From the NCBI RefSeq assembly GCF_001423485.1, contig NZ_LMOD01000004.1:248001-312000 (forward strand): a DNA stretch of 64,000 bases, read 5' to 3'. The position numbers were made by a program, and so were the translations under genes. This stretch comes from Microbacterium sp. Leaf320 (GTDB lineage: Bacteria > Actinomycetota > Actinomycetes > Actinomycetales > Microbacteriaceae). Below the pieces are notes generated by a model. That model was not told where the DNA came from. It ran no database searches and worked only from the letters and a program-made list of their open reading frames with translations. Each line of letters starts with the position of its first letter. Within the stretch, counting starts at the first letter, position 1. Shown piece after piece: positions 42,629 through 52,021 of the stretch.

Positions 42629-42740
42629 CCCGCCATCCTGCCAGGTGGATCGAGTGCTGCGAAGCCACGCGTGTGCGATCCACGTCATCTCGATGTAACA
42701 CTGGGGGAGGATACTGGCGTCGGGTAGACCGGAGGAAGAC

Positions 42741-43559
42741 ATGACCCTGCAGCAGCAGATCTCTGAAGCACTCGGTGTGAAGTCCGAGATCGACCCAGAG
42801 GCCGAGGTGGAGAGCCGCGTGGGCTTCCTCGTCGACTACCTGCGCGTCACCGGTGCGAAGGGCTTCGTCCTCGGCATCTCGGGCGGCCAGGACTCGACCC
42901 TCGCCGGCCGTCTGGCGCAGCTCGCGGTCGAGCGCGTGCGCGCCGAAGGCGGAGAAGCGAAGTTCCTCGCGGTTCGCCTCCCGTATCGGGTGCAGAAGGA
43001 CGCGGCGGATGCTGAGGCGGCGCTCGAGTTCATCGCTCCCGACTCGTCCGTCGAGGTGAACATCCAGAACGGCGTCGACGGCGTCGAGGAGGACATCGAG
43101 TTCGCCGTCACGAGCGACATCAGCGACTTCAACCGCGGCAACATCAAGGCACGCGTGCGCATGGTGACGCAGTACGCGCTGGCGGGGCACGACGGTCTGC
43201 TCGTGATCGGCACCGACCATGCGGCCGAGGCCGTGACGGGCTTCTACACGAAGTTCGGCGACGGCGCCGCAGACATCCTTCCGCTGTCGGGTCTCAGCAA
43301 ACGGCAGGGGCGGTCGCTGCTCCTGCTGCTCGGTGCGCCCGATCGGCTCGCCTACAAGGTGCCGACCGCCGACCTGCTCGACGGTCAGCCCGGCCGCGCC
43401 GACGAAGACGAGCTGGGGCTCACCTACGAGCAGATCGACGACTTCCTCGAGGGACGCCAGGTCGACCCCGACGTCGCGGGGCGCATCGAATCGCGCTACC
43501 TCGCCACACAGCACAAGCGGAACCTCCCGGTGACGCCCGACGACACCTGGTGGCGCTGA
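42741..43559 (+). CDS. nadE: ammonia-dependent NAD+ synthetase
   Basis: A 272-residue N-type ATP pyrophosphatase that amidates nicotinic acid adenine dinucleotide to NAD+. The P-loop is [14 protein letters not shown] (about 45), with [14 protein letters not shown] and [20 protein letters not shown] as substrate-binding parts. No glutaminase domain is fused, so it uses free ammonia like E. coli NadE. The ATG at 42741 follows GGAGGAAGAC. It is a single gene ahead of the large nuclease-helicase. Confidence 0.95.
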   Translation: MTLQQQISEALGVKSEIDPEAEVESRVGFLVDYLRVTGAKGFVLGISGGQDSTLAGRLAQLAVERVRAEGGEAKFLAVRLPYRVQKDAADAEAALEFIAPDSSVEVNIQNGVDGVEEDIEFAVTSDISDFNRGNIKARVRMVTQYALAGHDGLLVIGTDHAAEAVTGFYTKFGDGAADILPLSGLSKRQGRSLLLLLGAPDRLAYKVPTADLLDGQPGRADEDELGLTYEQIDDFLEGRQVDPDVAGRIESRYLATQHKRNLPVTPDDTWWR

Positions 43560-43629
43560 CACGAGCCCATCGTGATCCCGTGTCTGATGCCGCGGCTAGT
43601 GTCGAAGCATCCGAGAGAACGGGAGCAAC

Positions 43630-46600
43630 GTGCGGATCGACACTCAGGCGCAGCGCGTCATCTGGAGCGCGAGCGACCTCAAGGCGGCCGCCGAATGCGA
43701 GTTCGCGTGGTGTCGGGCGATCGACGCCAAGCTCGGCCGTGTGCCGGCTGTCGAAGAGCCTGAAGACGCGACCCTCGCGCGCGCCGCGCTGCTCGGAGAC
43801 GTCCACGAGCAGAACGTCCTCGAGCGCTACATCGATGATCTCGGCGACGATCGCGTGCACCGCGTCGAGAAGGTCTCGTCGGTCGACGCCGAGGCTCTCG
43901 CGGCAGCCGTCGACGAGACGGTGCAGGCGCTCGGGTCCGACGCCGTCGTCTTGTTCCAGGCGGCGTTCGCGACCCCGGAGTTCGTCGGGTTCGCCGATTT
44001 CCTGAAGCGCGATGACGACGGGCGCTGGCGGGTGCAGGATTCCAAGCTCGCCCGCAAGGCCAGGGTGACAGCTCTCATGCAGCTCGCGGCATACGTCGAC
44101 CAGCTCGACCGGCTCGGCATCCCTCGGTCCGACGAGGTCGATCTCCTGCTCGGCGACGGATCGACCAGCACCCATTCGGTCGATGACCTTCTCCCGCTCT
44201 TTCAGGTGAGAAGGGCCCGCTTGCGTGCGCTGATCGCTGACCGCAGGATCGACGATCCATCCTCCGACGCGGCGCTCGCGTGGGGCGACGACCGCGGCGA
44301 CCTCGAGATCGTGGCGTGCGGTCGCTGCGCGACCTGCGAAGAGCAGGTGATCGCGAATCGCGATCTGCTTATGGTCGCGCGGATGCGGCCGGTGCAGCGC
44401 GCGCGGCTGCGCACGGCAGGCATCGAGACGATCGACGCGCTGGCGGCGGCGACCGATGTTCCGGAAGGCATGAACACCGACACCTTCGAGACGCTGCGCG
44501 CGCAGGCTCAGCTGCAGCTGAGGGCGGATGCCGAGGGCGCACCGACCTATGAAGTGCACTACGCGGCGGCGATCCACACGCTGCCCGTGCCGAGCCACGG
44601 TGACATCTTCTTCGACTTCGAGGGTGACCCCCTCTACACCGAACCCGCACCGGACGGCCAGGCGCACTGGGGCATCGACTACCTCTTCGGTTGGGTAGAC
44701 AACACCGACCAGTACACCGCGCTCTGGGCGCATGACTTCGCCGCTGAGCGCGAGGCGTTCGAGCGATTCCTCGACTTCGTGAAGGTGCGCCGCGCCGCGC
44801 ACCCCGGCATGCACATCTACCACTACGCCCCGTATGAGACGTCCCACCTCGTGGCCATGGCGGCACGACACGGTGTGCGCGAGGGCGAGATCGATCGGCT
44901 GCTGCGCGAGGGGGTGTTCGTCGACCTCTATCCACTGGTGCTGCGCACCGTGCGGGTGGGATCGCGGTCGTACTCGATCAAGAAGCTCGAGCCTCTGTAC
45001 ATGGGGGAGGACGTGCGCACGAGCGATGTCCAGAAGGGCGACGACTCGATCGTCCAGTACGTCGCGGCGCGTGAGCTCGCCGCCGCGGGCGAGCAGGCGG
45101 ACGCCGAGGCGGTGTTCGCCGATCTCGCCGACTACAACCGCTACGACTGCGTGTCGACCAGGCGCCTGCGCAATTGGCTGATCGAGATCGCGAAGAAGGA
45201 GGGGGTGAATCCCGCGCCGCCCGACGAGGCCGACGAGGTGATCTATGAGCCGTCTCCGCGGTCGGTGGCTCTGCTCGCCGACGCAGAGCGCGCGGTCGAT
45301 GCGGGTGAAGACGGGCAGGTGCATCGCATCGCGGCCGCCGCGATCGACTATTTCCCCCGCGAGGCGAAGAGCTTCTGGGTGTCGCACTTCCAGCGACTCC
45401 GCGAGCCGGTCACCATGTGGGACGGCACGCGCGACGTGGTGAGGGTCGACCGCACCTCGTCGGCGGTCCGGCGTGAGTGGAGTGTCGCCGAGGGGCGTCG
45501 AGTGATGTCGCGTGACCTCGAGATCCGCGGCGAGGTCTCGCCGGGCACCACGCTCGGTGTCGGATCCCAGCCGTTCGCGCTCTACCCCGTTCCGGCGCCG
45601 TTCGACACCGAGGTGCCGTCTCGGGCCGTGCACGTGCCGCACACGGTCACGGTCGCCGAGGTGCTCGACGACGGATACCTGATCACGGAGACGGCGGTTC
45701 AGGGGCAGACGTGGGATGATCTGCCGCTCGCTCTGACCCCGGCGGCGCCTCCGCGTGTCGTCTCGCTGCAGGGCGCGATCGACGAGTGGGCCGATACCGT
45801 GCACGCTGCCGCGCCGGGTTTCCCGCACGACGCGGCGACCGACATCCTGCGTCGCATACCGCCGCGCACGATCTCAGGCGGCCCGCTGCCGGCGAAAGGC
45901 GACGACACGATCGAAGCGATCGTGCGCGGGATCCTCGACCTCGACCGCAGTTATCTCGCCGTACAGGGCCCTCCGGGCACGGGCAAGACCTACACGGGCT
46001 CTCAGGTGATCGCGCGCCTTGTCAACGACCACGGCTTCACCATCGGCGTGGTGGCGCAGTCGCACGCGATCATCGAGAACCTGCTCGAGCGCGTGGTCGC
46101 CGACGGCGTCCCCGCGGCGCAGGTCGCGAAAGCGCCGAAGGACCCCTCGGTCGATCCGTCGTACACCGTGATCCCGAAGAACGGAATGGCATCGTTCCTG
46201 GGCGAGCACGCGCAGCAGGGGGCGGTCGTCGGAGGCACGGCCTGGGACTTCAGCAACACGTCGCGCGTGGAGCGAGGGGGCCTCGACCTGCTCGTGGTCG
46301 ACGAGGCGGGCCAGTTCTCCCTCGCCTCCACGATCGCTGTGGCCGCCGGTGCTCAGCGGCTGCTGCTGCTCGGCGACCCTCAACAGCTTCCGCAGGTGAG
46401 CCAGGGAGCACACCCCGAGCCCGTCGACACCTCCGCGCTCGGGTGGGTCATGGAGGGCGATCCGGTCGTCAGACCCGACTACGGCTACTTCCTGGCGCGG
46501 TCCTGGCGGATGCACCCGCACGTCGCCGCCCCGGTATCGAAGCTCGCCTACGCCGGCCAGCTGGCATCGGCCCCCGGCACCGAGCTGAGGTCGCTCGAGG

Positions 46601-47100
46601 GGATCGACCCAGGGCTGCATATCGTTCCGCTCCGTCATCGTGGCAATGCCACACAGTCGCCAGAAGAGGCGGCAGAGGTCGTGGCACTGGTGCGAGATCT
46701 CGTCGGTCGCCCTTTCACCGACAACGATACGGATTCCACGGTGCGGCCTCTCGCGCAGAGCGACATCATCGTGGTCGCGCCCTATAACGCGCAGCGGCAG
46801 CTCGTTCTCGACACACTCGCAGCGGCCGGCTTCCCGGATGTGCCCGTCGGCACCGTCGACAACTTCCAGGGCAAGGAGGCTGTGGTCTCGATCACGTCGC
46901 TCGCCGCATCCAGCGGGCGCGACGCCCCGCGCGGCCCGGAGTTCCTGCTGCTCCAGAATCGACTCAATGTGGCGATCTCGAGAGCCCAGGTCGCGGCGTA
47001 CCTGATCCACTCGCCGGCGCTGCTCGACGATCTTCCCCGCACGCCCGAAGGCGTGGCGCGTCTGAGCGCCTTCGCCCGACTCGTCGGTGCGGCGGGCTGA
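43630..47100 (+). CDS. TM0106-type RecB-like nuclease fused to exonuclease-like and SF1 helicase domains
   Basis: A 1156-residue multidomain protein. Residues 1-270 resemble a Cas4/RecB nuclease: SASDLKAAAECEFAWC, then GFADFL and VQDSKLARKA (PD-(D/E)xK), then CGRCATC, cysteines placed as for a 4Fe-4S cluster. Next is an RNase H-like exonuclease region (DIFFDFEGDPL near 325). The C-terminal half is an SF1 helicase (UPF1/Dna2-like): GPPGTGKTYTGSQ (about 783), LLVVDEAGQFS, LLGDPQQLPQVS, TVDNFQGKEAVVSI and NVAISRAQ. The GTG at 43630 follows CGGGAGCAAC; TAGTGT at 43597 may be its -10. Architecture recalls Dna2; the biological role is not known. Confidence 0.85.
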   Translation: MRIDTQAQRVIWSASDLKAAAECEFAWCRAIDAKLGRVPAVEEPEDATLARAALLGDVHEQNVLERYIDDLGDDRVHRVEKVSSVDAEALAAAVDETVQALGSDAVVLFQAAFATPEFVGFADFLKRDDDGRWRVQDSKLARKARVTALMQLAAYVDQLDRLGIPRSDEVDLLLGDGSTSTHSVDDLLPLFQVRRARLRALIADRRIDDPSSDAALAWGDDRGDLEIVACGRCATCEEQVIANRDLLMVARMRPVQRARLRTAGIETIDALAAATDVPEGMNTDTFETLRAQAQLQLRADAEGAPTYEVHYAAAIHTLPVPSHGDIFFDFEGDPLYTEPAPDGQAHWGIDYLFGWVDNTDQYTALWAHDFAAEREAFERFLDFVKVRRAAHPGMHIYHYAPYETSHLVAMAARHGVREGEIDRLLREGVFVDLYPLVLRTVRVGSRSYSIKKLEPLYMGEDVRTSDVQKGDDSIVQYVAARELAAAGEQADAEAVFADLADYNRYDCVSTRRLRNWLIEIAKKEGVNPAPPDEADEVIYEPSPRSVALLADAERAVDAGEDGQVHRIAAAAIDYFPREAKSFWVSHFQRLREPVTMWDGTRDVVRVDRTSSAVRREWSVAEGRRVMSRDLEIRGEVSPGTTLGVGSQPFALYPVPAPFDTEVPSRAVHVPHTVTVAEVLDDGYLITETAVQGQTWDDLPLALTPAAPPRVVSLQGAIDEWADTVHAAAPGFPHDAATDILRRIPPRTISGGPLPAKGDDTIEAIVRGILDLDRSYLAVQGPPGTGKTYTGSQVIARLVNDHGFTIGVVAQSHAIIENLLERVVADGVPAAQVAKAPKDPSVDPSYTVIPKNGMASFLGEHAQQGAVVGGTAWDFSNTSRVERGGLDLLVVDEAGQFSLASTIAVAAGAQRLLLLGDPQQLPQVSQGAHPEPVDTSALGWVMEGDPVVRPDYGYFLARSWRMHPHVAAPVSKLAYAGQLASAPGTELRSLEGIDPGLHIVPLRHRGNATQSPEEAAEVVALVRDLVGRPFTDNDTDSTVRPLAQSDIIVVAPYNAQRQLVLDTLAAAGFPDVPVGTVDNFQGKEAVVSITSLAASSGRDAPRGPEFLLLQNRLNVAISRAQVAAYLIHSPALLDDLPRTPEGVARLSAFARLVGAAG

Positions 47101-47124
47101 CGCCGCACCATGGGAGACATCACG

Positions 47125-47892
47125 ATGCACACGAGGGACGAGATCCTGCGAGCCTCCGCTGCATGGGTGTGGTTTCCTCGCGACAGCGAGCACGAGAAGA
47201 CCGATCTGCAACTGGTGCGGTATCCCGCGCGATTCGGCGGCGGCGTGCGAGCATCGCAGGTCGACTCCGACTCCGATGCGGCGGCGGTCCTCGATCGCGC
47301 CATCGCTCGCACCAAAGCCTGGGGCGAGCGCGAGCTCCGGTTCTGGACCAACGGATCCGATCGCCCCGATCTCGAAGAGGAGATCCGTCGCCGCGGAGCC
47401 GAGCACATCGACACGGTCGCGGTGTTCGCCCGCGAGATCGACGGCGCTGCCATCGACGTTCCACCGGAGTCCACAGCAGAGGTCGTGCGCACGATCGACC
47501 AGGTGCGCGAGGTCGACGCGATCAACGTCCCCGTCTGGCAGCAGCAGCCACTCGATGAAGCGGGCCTCAGGACGGAACTCGACGAAGTGGTGTCGGGGTT
47601 CGAGGCAGGAACGCACGTCCGTGTGCTCGCGCGCCTCAATGGCCTGGCGGTGAGCACCGGCGGATGCACGATCGTCGATGGTTTCTCTCGGCTCTGGGGC
47701 GCCGCGACGCTCGAGGCGGCTCGTGGCCGAGGCGCTTACAGAGCAGTCCTGGCCGAACGCCTGCGCGTGAGCGCATCACTCGGGGCGACCACCGCGCTCG
47801 TCAAAGGTCGCACAGCGACGTCCGCACCGATCCTCGCAAGAGCCGGCTTCACGCACTACGGAGACGAACGCGCCTACCTGCTGAGGGTGTGA
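47125..47892 (+). CDS. GNAT family N-acetyltransferase
   Basis: A 255-residue acetyltransferase-like protein with an N-terminal half of unclear function (WVWFPRDSEHEKTDLQLVR) and a C-terminal GNAT core: HVRVLARLNGLAVSTGG, LWGAATLEAARGRGAYRAVL (acetyl-CoA loop), and ILARAGFTHYGDERAYLL. The two-part layout occurs in many actinobacterial GNATs. I start at the ATG at 47125 because GGGAG is 8 nt upstream; an ATG at 47110 would add five residues. The substrate is unknown. It is separated from the nuclease-helicase by 24 nt. Confidence 0.75.
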   Translation: MHTRDEILRASAAWVWFPRDSEHEKTDLQLVRYPARFGGGVRASQVDSDSDAAAVLDRAIARTKAWGERELRFWTNGSDRPDLEEEIRRRGAEHIDTVAVFAREIDGAAIDVPPESTAEVVRTIDQVREVDAINVPVWQQQPLDEAGLRTELDEVVSGFEAGTHVRVLARLNGLAVSTGGCTIVDGFSRLWGAATLEAARGRGAYRAVLAERLRVSASLGATTALVKGRTATSAPILARAGFTHYGDERAYLLRV

Positions 47893-47950
47893 GCCTGGCC
47901 GACGGGAGCGGTGGGCCGACGGGAGGGGTGGGCAGGCGGGGCGGCGCGCG

Positions 47951-48583
47951 TCAGACCGTGCCGTACAGGCGGTCGCCGGCGTCGCCGAGACCGGGGACGA
48001 TGTAGCCCTTCTCGTTCAGGCGCTCATCGAGAGCTCCGAGCACGAGTGTGACGTCGCGGTCGCCGACGAGCGCCTCGATGGCGGCGACGCCCTCAGGCGT
48101 GCCCAGCAGGCAGATCGCCGTGACGTCCTTGGCCCCGCGGTCGAAGAGGAACTGGATCGCGGCCGCCAGCGAGCCGCCGGTGGCCAGCATCGGGTCGATC
48201 GCGAAGCACTGGCGGTCGCTCAGGTCGTCGGGAAGACGCTCGGCGTAGGTCGTCGGCTCGAATGTCGTCTCGTCACGGACCATGCCGAGGAAGCCGACCT
48301 CTGCGGTCGGCAGCAGCTTGACGAGGCCCTCGAGCATCCCGAGCCCTGCGCGGAGGATGGGCACGACGATCGGACGCGGCTCGGAGATCTTCACGCCCAT
48401 CGTCGTCGTCACCGGAGTGGTGATCTCGATCGGGCTGACCTTCACGTTGCGCGTCGCCTCGTAAGCGAGGAGGGTCACGAGCTCCTCGGTCAGCTGGCGG
48501 AAGACGGGTGACGGTGTGCGGTGGTCGCGCAGGACCGACAGCTTGTGAGTGACGAGAGGGTGGTCGGCGACGTGGACACGCAT
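47951..48583 (-). CDS. upp: uracil phosphoribosyltransferase
   Basis: A 210-residue enzyme that salvages uracil to UMP with PRPP. It shows [19 protein letters not shown] at the N-terminus, the [14 protein letters not shown] segment, the PRPP loop [15 protein letters not shown] (about 130-145) and the uracil-binding tail [16 protein letters not shown]. Length and motifs are standard. The ATG at 48583 is 6 nt after TACCCT, a leaderless start, and it diverges from tadA. It is convergent with the acetyltransferase at 47125-47892. Confidence 0.96.
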   Translation of the reverse strand: MRVHVADHPLVTHKLSVLRDHRTPSPVFRQLTEELVTLLAYEATRNVKVSPIEITTPVTTTMGVKISEPRPIVVPILRAGLGMLEGLVKLLPTAEVGFLGMVRDETTFEPTTYAERLPDDLSDRQCFAIDPMLATGGSLAAAIQFLFDRGAKDVTAICLLGTPEGVAAIEALVGDRDVTLVLGALDERLNEKGYIVPGLGDAGDRLYGTV

Positions 48584-48589
48584 GGATAC

Positions 48590-48659
48590 AGGGTAATGCG
48601 CCGGACGCTCCCGCACGACATCGGATGCCGTGAGCGGCTCACTCCTCTGTCGGTAGGCT
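48590..48659. promoter_or_regulatory. divergent leaderless promoters of upp and tadA
   Basis: TACCCT on the minus strand (complement of 48590-48595) is 6 nt before the upp ATG. TAGGCT on the plus strand (48654-48659) is 6 nt before the tadA ATG. Neither gene has a ribosome-binding site. Confidence 0.6.
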
Positions 48660-48665
48660 CGACGC

Positions 48666-49121
48666 ATGACTGCCGCCGACCAGATCGCGATGGGCCGCGC
48701 GCTCGAGCTCGCGGCCGAAGCCGCGGCGGCGTCCGAGATCCCCGTCGGCGCCGTGGTGCTCGACGCTGAGGGTCGCATCGTCGCCGAGGGCCGCAACAAC
48801 CGCGAGGCGACGCACGATCCGACCGGGCACGCCGAGATCGAGGCGCTGCGCGCAGCGGCAGCGTCCGTCGGCTCATGGAACCTCGAAGGCCACACTCTCG
48901 TGGTGACGCTGGAACCCTGTGTCATGTGCGCGGGGGCGATCCTGCAGGCGAGAGTCGGGCGCGTGGTTTTCGGCGCCTGGGACGAGAAGGCGGGCGCGGC
49001 AGGGTCCATGTACGACGTGCTCCGTGACCGCCGTCTTCCTCACCGAGCGGAGGTCATCGGAGGGGTCGACACGCACGCCGCCACCGCGCTGCTGCGCGAC
49101 TTCTTCGAGCAGCGCCGCTGA
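48666..49121 (+). CDS. tadA: tRNA-specific adenosine deaminase
   Basis: A 151-residue zinc deaminase that converts A34 to inosine in tRNA-Arg(ACG). The catalytic motif is [10 protein letters not shown] (His, Glu) and the zinc cysteines are in [16 protein letters not shown], followed by [15 protein letters not shown]. The start follows a leaderless promoter. TadA is normally essential. No tRNA gene is next to it here, unlike in some actinobacteria. Confidence 0.95.
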   Translation: MTAADQIAMGRALELAAEAAAASEIPVGAVVLDAEGRIVAEGRNNREATHDPTGHAEIEALRAAAASVGSWNLEGHTLVVTLEPCVMCAGAILQARVGRVVFGAWDEKAGAAGSMYDVLRDRRLPHRAEVIGGVDTHAATALLRDFFEQRR

Positions 49122-49166
49122 ATCGGCGGAGAGGCCCAACAGCGCGGCTGAGCCGAGCGACCGCGT

Positions 49167-50138
49167 TCAGTCGGATGACTTGAGCACGAAGACGTCAGTG
49201 GAGGGCTCGGGGTCGAGCGACGGTCGGTACACGTCGGGTTCGATGTAGATGACCCGGGCAGTCGGAACAGCCTCGCGGATCCGGGCCTCGATCGCATCGA
49301 TGTCGACCGCAGCCTCGCGCAGCGGCTTGTCGGCGTTGAGCGCGATCTTCGCCGCGACCATCAGCTCATCGGGCCCGAGATACAGCGTCTTCATGTGAAT
49401 GATCTTCTCGATCTCGTCACCCGCGTTGATCGCGTCGACGATGCGGTCGTGATCGGCGGGCGTGGCGCCCTCGCCCACGAGAAGGCTCTTGGTCTCAACT
49501 CCGAGCACGATGGCGATCAGCACCAGCAGGATGCCGATCATCAGCGTGCCGAGGGCGTCGAAGACCGGGTTCCCGGTGATCACGGTCAGACCGACCCCGA
49601 GCAGGGCGAACGTCAGTCCGGTGAGGGCTCCGACGTCCTCCAGCAGCACGACGGGCAGCTCCGGCGCCTTCGCGCGCCGGACGAACGACACCCAGGACTG
49701 GCCCTCGTCGCGGACGAGGTTGCTCTCCTTGACCGCGGTGCGCAGAGAGAACGATTCGAGTCCGATAGCGACCACGAGCACGACGATCGGGAGCCACCAC
49801 CAGGTCGCATCGAGCTCGTGCGGGTGGGTGAGCTTGTCGATCGCCTCGTAGATGGCGAACAGCCCACCGACCGAGAACAGGATGATCGACACGACGAACG
49901 CGTAGACGTACCGCTCACGCCCGTAGCCGAAGGGGTGCGCCCGGTCGGCCTCTCGCTTCGCCTTCCGGCCGCCCAGCATCAGCAGCAGTTGGTTTCCGGA
50001 ATCGGCGACCGAGTGGATCGCCTCGGCGAGCATCGAGGCGGATCCTGAGAGCGCCCATGCCACGAACTTCGCCAGGGCGATGCCCAGGTTCGCCAGAAAC
50101 GCCGCGAGAATGGCCTTGCCGCCGCCGGATGCACTCAT
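49167..50138 (-). CDS. cation diffusion facilitator family transporter
   Basis: A 323-residue CDF transporter with six transmembrane helices and a C-terminal cytoplasmic ferredoxin-like domain. Metal-site helices read SMLAEAIHSVADSGNQLL (H-x3-D) and LLEDVGALTGLTFALLG (E/D). The GRKAKREADRAHPFGYGRER loop is typical for this subgroup. The likely substrate is Zn, Fe or Mn, exported with proton exchange. Its ATG at 50138 is 6 nt after TAGACT, a leaderless start diverging from proC. It is unrelated in sequence detail to the shorter CDF at 11456. Confidence 0.88.
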   Translation of the reverse strand: MSASGGGKAILAAFLANLGIALAKFVAWALSGSASMLAEAIHSVADSGNQLLLMLGGRKAKREADRAHPFGYGRERYVYAFVVSIILFSVGGLFAIYEAIDKLTHPHELDATWWWLPIVVLVVAIGLESFSLRTAVKESNLVRDEGQSWVSFVRRAKAPELPVVLLEDVGALTGLTFALLGVGLTVITGNPVFDALGTLMIGILLVLIAIVLGVETKSLLVGEGATPADHDRIVDAINAGDEIEKIIHMKTLYLGPDELMVAAKIALNADKPLREAAVDIDAIEARIREAVPTARVIYIEPDVYRPSLDPEPSTDVFVLKSSD

Positions 50139-50144
50139 GCGTCG

Positions 50145-50192
50145 AGTCTAGATCCGCTTGCCCGCTGTCGCCGGGTGCGCCCGCCGTAGGAT
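50145..50192. promoter_or_regulatory. divergent leaderless promoters of the CDF gene and proC
   Basis: TAGACT on the minus strand (complement of 50145-50150) and TAGGAT on the plus strand (50187-50192) are each exactly 6 nt from their start codons. The two start codons are only about 60 bp apart, so polymerases may compete. Confidence 0.55.
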
Positions 50193-50198
50193 GACGAC

Positions 50199-51038
50199 AT
50201 GGCTGACTCTCTTCCCGCTCTCGCTTTCCTCGGTGCCGGTTCGATGGGCGGTGCGATCCTCCGGGGAGTGGTCGCATCGGGAATCCGGATCGACGGCGGC
50301 ATCATCGCCACGAACCGCACGACCGAGAAGGCGGCGGCGCTTGCAGAGCTCGACGGCGTGACGAGCATCGCGCTCTCCGAGACCGCCGATGGCAATGCCG
50401 AAGCGGCGGCGAAGGCGCGCATCGTCCTGGTAGGCGTGAAGCCCGCGATGGTGCCCGATCTGCTGCGCGAGATCGCACCGCATCTCGCCGACGACGCGAT
50501 CGTCGTGAGCCTCGCGGCAGGCGTCACCCTGCAGACCTTCGCTGACAACCTCGGCGCGGCCGTTCGCGTCATCCGATCGATGCCGAACACTCCGTCGACG
50601 GTCGGCAAGGGGGTCACCGGTCTTGCCAAGGGAGCAGCGGCTTCCGCCGACGATCTCGCGCTTGTGCACCGCCTCTTCGAGACCGTGGGTGCAGTCGTCG
50701 AGGTGCCCGAGTCGCAGATCGATGCCCTGTCGACCATCTCGGGCTCGGGTCCTGCCTACGTCTACCTGCTGATCGAGGAGCTGACGAAGGCCGCCGTCGG
50801 TATGGGCTTCAGCGAGACGGACGCGCGCACCATGGTCGAGCAGACGTTCATCGGGGCGACCGCACTGCTCGACGCGTCGGGTGAGGAGCCGTCCGAGCTT
50901 CGCCGGCGCGTCACGAGTCCGAAGGGCACCACCGAGCGAGCGGTCGCCGTGCTGCAGGACGCGCACCTCGATCGCACCTTCTCCGATGCGGCAGCCGCGG
51001 CCCTCGCTCGCGCGAAGGAACTGGCAGCCGGAGCCTGA
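50199..51038 (+). CDS. proC: pyrroline-5-carboxylate reductase
   Basis: A 279-residue NAD(P)H-dependent enzyme that makes proline, the last step of its synthesis. The Rossmann motif is AFLGAGSMGGAIL (about 8-20), with VLVGVKPAMVPDLL and IRSMPNTPSTVGKG in the middle. The C-terminal signature starts at STISGSGPAYVYLLIEELT and includes TSPKGTTERAV. All family blocks are present. It is followed after 1 nt by the DUF1905 gene. Confidence 0.95.
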   Translation: MADSLPALAFLGAGSMGGAILRGVVASGIRIDGGIIATNRTTEKAAALAELDGVTSIALSETADGNAEAAAKARIVLVGVKPAMVPDLLREIAPHLADDAIVVSLAAGVTLQTFADNLGAAVRVIRSMPNTPSTVGKGVTGLAKGAAASADDLALVHRLFETVGAVVEVPESQIDALSTISGSGPAYVYLLIEELTKAAVGMGFSETDARTMVEQTFIGATALLDASGEEPSELRRRVTSPKGTTERAVAVLQDAHLDRTFSDAAAAALARAKELAAGA

Positions 51039-51039
51039 C

Positions 51040-51327
51040 ATGCAGCTGCGGTTCTCGGGTGCGATCTGGTTCTGGCGCGGTCCCGCGCCGTTCCATTTCG
51101 TCACCGTGCCGCCAACCGAGAGCGAGATGATCGGCGACGTGGCGAGCGTCGTCACCTACGGGTGGGGGATGATCCCGGCAACCGTGACGATCGGGAGCAC
51201 CACCGTGACGACCGCCCTCTGGCCGAAGGACGGCGGATACATCGTCCCGATCAAGAAGGTCCTTCAGGACCGCGAGAGCGTCACGATCGACGACGTCGTC
51301 GACCTGACGCTCGATATCGACGCCTGA
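51040..51327 (+). CDS. DUF1905 domain-containing protein
   Basis: A 95-residue beta-barrel-type small protein: LRFSGAIWFWRGPAPFHFV, then YGWGMIPATVTIG and GGYIVPIKKVLQDRE. These match DUF1905, which often occurs alone or fused to a YdeI/OmpD-associated region; its function is unknown. The ATG at 51040 has GGAG just upstream, inside the end of proC, so the two are likely cotranscribed. No metabolic link to proline is evident. Confidence 0.82.
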   Translation: MQLRFSGAIWFWRGPAPFHFVTVPPTESEMIGDVASVVTYGWGMIPATVTIGSTTVTTALWPKDGGYIVPIKKVLQDRESVTIDDVVDLTLDIDA

Positions 51328-51349
51328 CGCGGGACCGTGCGAGTGTCGC

Positions 51350-52021
51350 TCAGCGGTCGAGGGCGGCGAAGCGCTCGATGTCGCTGTTGGTTCCCGAGAC
51401 GATGATGAGGTCGTGGTTGGTGACGATCGTGTTCGCCTCGGCGTAGCGGAACGGCTTGCCTGGGCTCTTCACTCCGACGACCGTGACCTTGTACTTGCTG
51501 CGCACGCCCGACTCGTTCAGACCGACTCCGCGGATGAACTTCGGCGGGTACATCTTGGCCAGCACGAAGTCGTCATCGAAGCGGATGAAGTCGAGCATGC
51601 GGCCCGAGACGAGGTGCGCGACGCGCTCTCCGGCTTCCCGCTCGGGGTAGATCACGTGGTTCGCACCGACGCGGGCGAGGATCTTGCCGTGCGACTGCGA
51701 GACGGCCTTCGCCCAGATCTGCGGCACCTTGAGGTCGACGAGGTTCGCGGTGATCAGCACCGACGCCTCGATGGACGAACCGACGGCGACGACGGCGACC
51801 TGGAAGTCCTGAGCGCCGATCTGTCGCAGGGCGTCGATGTTCTTGGCGTCGGCCTGAACGGTGTGCGTGACGCGGTCCGACCACTTCTGCACGAGCTCGA
51901 GGTTGTCGTCGATCGCGAGCACCTCGCGGTCGAGGCGGTCGAGTTCGCCCGCACAGGCGGCGCCGAACCGGCCGAGACCGATGACGAGTACGGGCGCGTC
52001 GCCCCGGAGGACTTCAACCAA
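51350..52021 (-). CDS. ktrA: potassium uptake regulatory subunit KtrA (TrkA-type RCK protein)
   Basis: A 223-residue cytoplasmic gating subunit. The RCK-N Rossmann domain begins VLVIGLGRFGAACAGEL (GxGxxG) and has the Asp of DDNLELVQ for the ribose. The RCK-C domain (about 140-223) includes NHDLIIVSGTNSDIERF. It binds ATP or ADP and c-di-AMP in related systems and opens the KtrB channel. The start is a TTG at 52021 overlapping ktrB by 8 nt. It is the second gene of a ktrB-ktrA operon. Confidence 0.9.
   Translation of the reverse strand: MVEVLRGDAPVLVIGLGRFGAACAGELDRLDREVLAIDDNLELVQKWSDRVTHTVQADAKNIDALRQIGAQDFQVAVVAVGSSIEASVLITANLVDLKVPQIWAKAVSQSHGKILARVGANHVIYPEREAGERVAHLVSGRMLDFIRFDDDFVLAKMYPPKFIRGVGLNESGVRSKYKVTVVGVKSPGKPFRYAEANTIVTNHDLIIVSGTNSDIERFAALDR

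Noticed and set aside
47897..47931. Two near-identical 18-bp copies starting GGCCGACGGGAG between convergent genes
   Set aside because: Short, with one mismatch, in a tiny gap; probably simple slippage.
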